Assembly: GCA_021817655.1 (NCBI GenBank)
Contig: JAKAGE010000002.1
Location: 1-30,250 of the forward strand
From: a bacterium
Lineage (GTDB): Bacteria > Patescibacteriota > Minisyncoccia > UBA6257 > 2-01-FULL-56-20
DNA: 30,250 nt
Direction of reading: 5' to 3'
Shown here: positions 28,821 to 30,250 of the stretch, in pieces
How positions within the stretch are numbered: position 1 is the first letter of the stretch
Layout: the number at the start of each line of letters is the position of its first letter
Translations under genes and position numbers: made by a program
Notes under the pieces: generated by a model
What the model saw: the letters and a program-made list of their open reading frames with translations, nothing else
Database searches by the model: none
What the model was told of the DNA's origin: nothing

Positions 28821-29588
28821 ATGAAAAAATCAATCATATATTCGGGGTTGGCGTTTGCCGCCGTCTTCGCGTTTGCGGGCGTTGGCACGAGTGCGGCGCA
28901 CGCACAGATGATGGGATATTACGGCAACGGATCGTCCGCGACCGGAACGTCCGGTTACGGCATGATGGGTGGCTGGGCGTATCCGTGGTCATCGTCATCC
29001 ACGGAAGCGCAGATGTCCGCAAGCGACACGCAGATGATCGCGGCGGGGCAGTCGCTCTATGAGCAACTTCAATCGGGACAGCTCCAGTGCAGCGCCCTTA
29101 CGCAGGATAATTACGAGAACCTCGGCGAATACTTCATGCAGCAGGTAACGGGCGCGGGGCATCCGGCGATGGACGCCATGATATCGAACATGATGGGTGA
29201 GCAGGGGGATGTTGCGATGCATGTCGCCTGGGGCGAGCGATATTCGGGGTGCAACGGGAGCGCAACCCTGCCGGGAGCGTGGTCGGGCTCCGGTAACAAC
29301 AATTATTACGGACCAATGATGGGATATTACGGAGGCGGGAATTACAGCTACGGGCCGTATGGCATGATGGGCTACGGCGGCAGCTGGCTCGGATGGATTT
29401 TTATGATCCTCTTCTGGGCGCTCGTCGTCGTCGGCATCATCGTCCTCATTCGGTGGCTCATGCACGGCGGCCATCACGGATGGCACGACCACGGCCACTC
29501 GGCAATCGGCATCCTCAAGGAGCGGTACGCCAAGGGCGAGATCGACAAGCGGGAGTTCGAGGAGAAGAAAAAAGATCTGATGGCGTAG
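28821..29588 (+). CDS. Secreted/membrane Met-Gly-Tyr-rich protein with SHOCT domain
   Basis: 255 residues. Signal peptide (KKSIIYSGLAFAAVFAFAG...AHA) at 1-26; then two Met/Gly/Tyr-rich tracts (MMGYYGNGSS and MMGYYGGGNYSYGPYGMMGYG), likely soft-metal binding, bracketing a folded part with two cysteines (LQCSALTQDNYENLGEYFMQQV, YSGCNGS). One membrane helix (about 193-215) is followed by an HHGWHDHGH stretch and a C-terminal SHOCT domain (GILKERYAKGEIDKREFEEKKKDLM). The ATG at 28821 is chosen because it starts the signal peptide. It is the last gene of the copB operon and a candidate envelope metal buffer. Confidence 0.8.
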   Translation: MKKSIIYSGLAFAAVFAFAGVGTSAAHAQMMGYYGNGSSATGTSGYGMMGGWAYPWSSSSTEAQMSASDTQMIAAGQSLYEQLQSGQLQCSALTQDNYENLGEYFMQQVTGAGHPAMDAMISNMMGEQGDVAMHVAWGERYSGCNGSATLPGAWSGSGNNNYYGPMMGYYGGGNYSYGPYGMMGYGGSWLGWIFMILFWALVVVGIIVLIRWLMHGGHHGWHDHGHSAIGILKERYAKGEIDKREFEEKKKDLMA

Positions 29589-29599
29589 GGGAGAGAATG

Positions 29600-29624
29600 A
29601 AAACCGGCCCATGGGGCCGGTTTT
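29600..29624. terminator. Bidirectional intrinsic terminator
   Basis: Perfect 11-nt arms AAAACCGGCCC (29600-29610) and GGGCCGGTTTT (29614-29624) around ATG. The flanking A and T tracts give a U-run in both directions, suiting the convergent genes on either side. Confidence 0.9.
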
Positions 29625-29629
29625 GCGTT

Positions 29630-29803
29630 TCATTGATGGTTATCGCGTTCGTCTTTGACGGCATATTGGATGATTTCCAGATTGCAGCTCCTGTGCTCGC
29701 TGCACCATTTCCGGCACCGTTCGGCGAGTTCTTTCGTCGGATACAAGAGGCCGCATTCGGAGCATCGGTATTCCGGCTTTTCCTCGGCCAACGTTTTGGG
29801 CAT
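29630..29803 (-). CDS. Small zinc-finger-like protein conserved in CPR
   Basis: 57 residues from MPKTLAEEKPEYRC. A single knuckle YRCSECGLLYPTKELAERC is followed by RKWCSEHRSCNLEIIQYAV, giving Cys at four or five positions plus His, which fits one or two zinc sites; this CxxCG...WCxEHxSCN pattern recurs in small CPR proteins. An in-frame extension to 29860 is possible, but it would overlap the upstream gene. It starts 14 nt after the DoxX-like gene and likely forms an operon with it. Function unknown. Confidence 0.7.
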   Translation of the reverse strand: MPKTLAEEKPEYRCSECGLLYPTKELAERCRKWCSEHRSCNLEIIQYAVKDERDNHQ

Positions 29804-29817
29804 AACGATTCTGCTGG

Positions 29818-30250
29818 TTATCGTGGTTTTCGTGCACCGATGATCCGCAAATCGTCCCACGCATGGCCGAAGTAAAGGGCGAGGAATACGAGCACATAAA
29901 TGATGGCCGCGCCGATGTCGGTCGATCCGGCCGTATACGGGCCGCCGAATCCCTCGGCGGTCGACCAGATAATGATGCCCATCGCGACGCCCGCAGAGAC
30001 CGTGAGTTTCGGGAAGATACCAAGGATAAGCGCGAACGCGATCGCTGTTTCAACGAGTGCGACGAATAGCGCGAAAAGGCCGGGATTGATCCCAATGACG
30101 TGGATCCAGAGATCGATCCATTGCTTCACGAGATAAGGCTGGTCGCCGATGCTTCCCGAGAGATAGCTCGTGAAGTTGGCGAAGAACGCGGGCTGCCATT
30201 TGAAATACGCATCCACGGCCCAGATGATCCCGAATACAATTCGCAGGATG
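29818..30250 (-). CDS. DoxX-family membrane protein (5' end outside window)
   Basis: The frame is open to the right edge, reading ILRIVFGIIWAVDAYFKWQP, so the true start is beyond 30250; the GTG at 30216 is internal. At least four hydrophobic helices (for example LFALFVALVETAIAFALILG, LTVSAGVAMGIIIW and IGAAIIYVLVFLALYFG) match the DoxX/DoxD-like family of quinone-pool-linked membrane proteins. The typical RIxxGxxWxxDxxxKWQPxF start seen here is characteristic of a DoxX subgroup in CPR and Actinobacteria. The role is possibly in sulfur or redox metabolism. Confidence 0.82.
   Translation of the reverse strand, partial: ILRIVFGIIWAVDAYFKWQPAFFANFTSYLSGSIGDQPYLVKQWIDLWIHVIGINPGLFALFVALVETAIAFALILGIFPKLTVSAGVAMGIIIWSTAEGFGGPYTAGSTDIGAAIIYVLVFLALYFGHAWDDLRIIGARKPR

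Noticed and set aside
1..30250. CRISPR arrays, tRNA or rRNA genes
   Set aside because: I saw no regularly spaced direct repeats and no tRNA-like T-loop/acceptor pairing; T-loop-like GGTTCGA strings occur only inside protein genes.

Overview
This looks like a chromosomal window from an ultra-small bacterium of the Patescibacteria (Candidate Phyla Radiation), probably Parcubacteria-like. The inference rests on a compact infA-rpmJ-rpsM-rpsK-rpsD-rpoA-rplQ-rplM-rpsI block, an RNA polymerase alpha subunit that stops after the N-terminal domain, an alanyl-tRNA synthetase without its C-terminal domain, an uS4 without zinc cysteines, near-absence of Shine-Dalgarno sequences, and conserved hypothetical families typical of that group. 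The lineage call is from recognition of the proteins, not from a search.

Layout. (1) 1-8.5 kb, core: alaS (5' end outside the window), an FtsA/PilM-like protein, a membrane-anchored protein with a large exported domain, then the ribosomal/RNA polymerase operon behind a near-consensus promoter (TTGACA-N18-TATAAT) and closed by an intrinsic terminator. (2) 8.7-13.3 kb, an accessory and visibly more AT-rich operon: a LexA-type self-cleaving repressor, a ComEC-like metallo-beta-lactamase hydrolase, a four-helix membrane protein, a helical protein with an Abi/HEPN-like end and a 41-residue basic protein, with start/stop overlaps; next to it is a separately promoted membrane protein with a lectin-like domain. 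I infer a stress- or phage-triggered defence cassette. (3) 13.6-14.7 kb: an exported protein and, on the minus strand, a strongly structured RNA of about 160 nt (two GNRA-capped hairpins, two interlocking long helices, U7 terminator). (4) 14.8-21.5 kb, mobile/accessory: a DpnA-like adenine methylase convergent with a PD-(D/E)xK nuclease plus a deoxyribosyltransferase-like protein (a restriction-modification module), then a zinc-ribbon protein, a possible small RNA or attenuator, a ParB-methylase fusion, a small GNKNA/terminase-like protein, two winged-helix proteins and a tyrosine recombinase. (5) 21.5-30.2 kb, metal and thiol homeostasis: a CsoR-family regulator, a CopB-type CPH P-type ATPase, a CcdA-like transporter, a membrane-anchored redoxin, Cys/His/Met-rich small proteins and a SHOCT protein, plus a lycopene-cyclase-like protein. 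The regulator and the ATPase share an identical promoter design in which a 17-bp ATACCC...GGGTAT palindrome sits between -35 and -10. A bidirectional terminator then separates these from a minus-strand DoxX/zinc-finger pair.

A theme across the window is transcription start at or within a few bases of the start codon: at least eight genes have a -10 hexamer ending 6-7 nt before the ATG/GTG, implying leaderless mRNAs, while genes inside operons lack recognisable ribosome binding sites.
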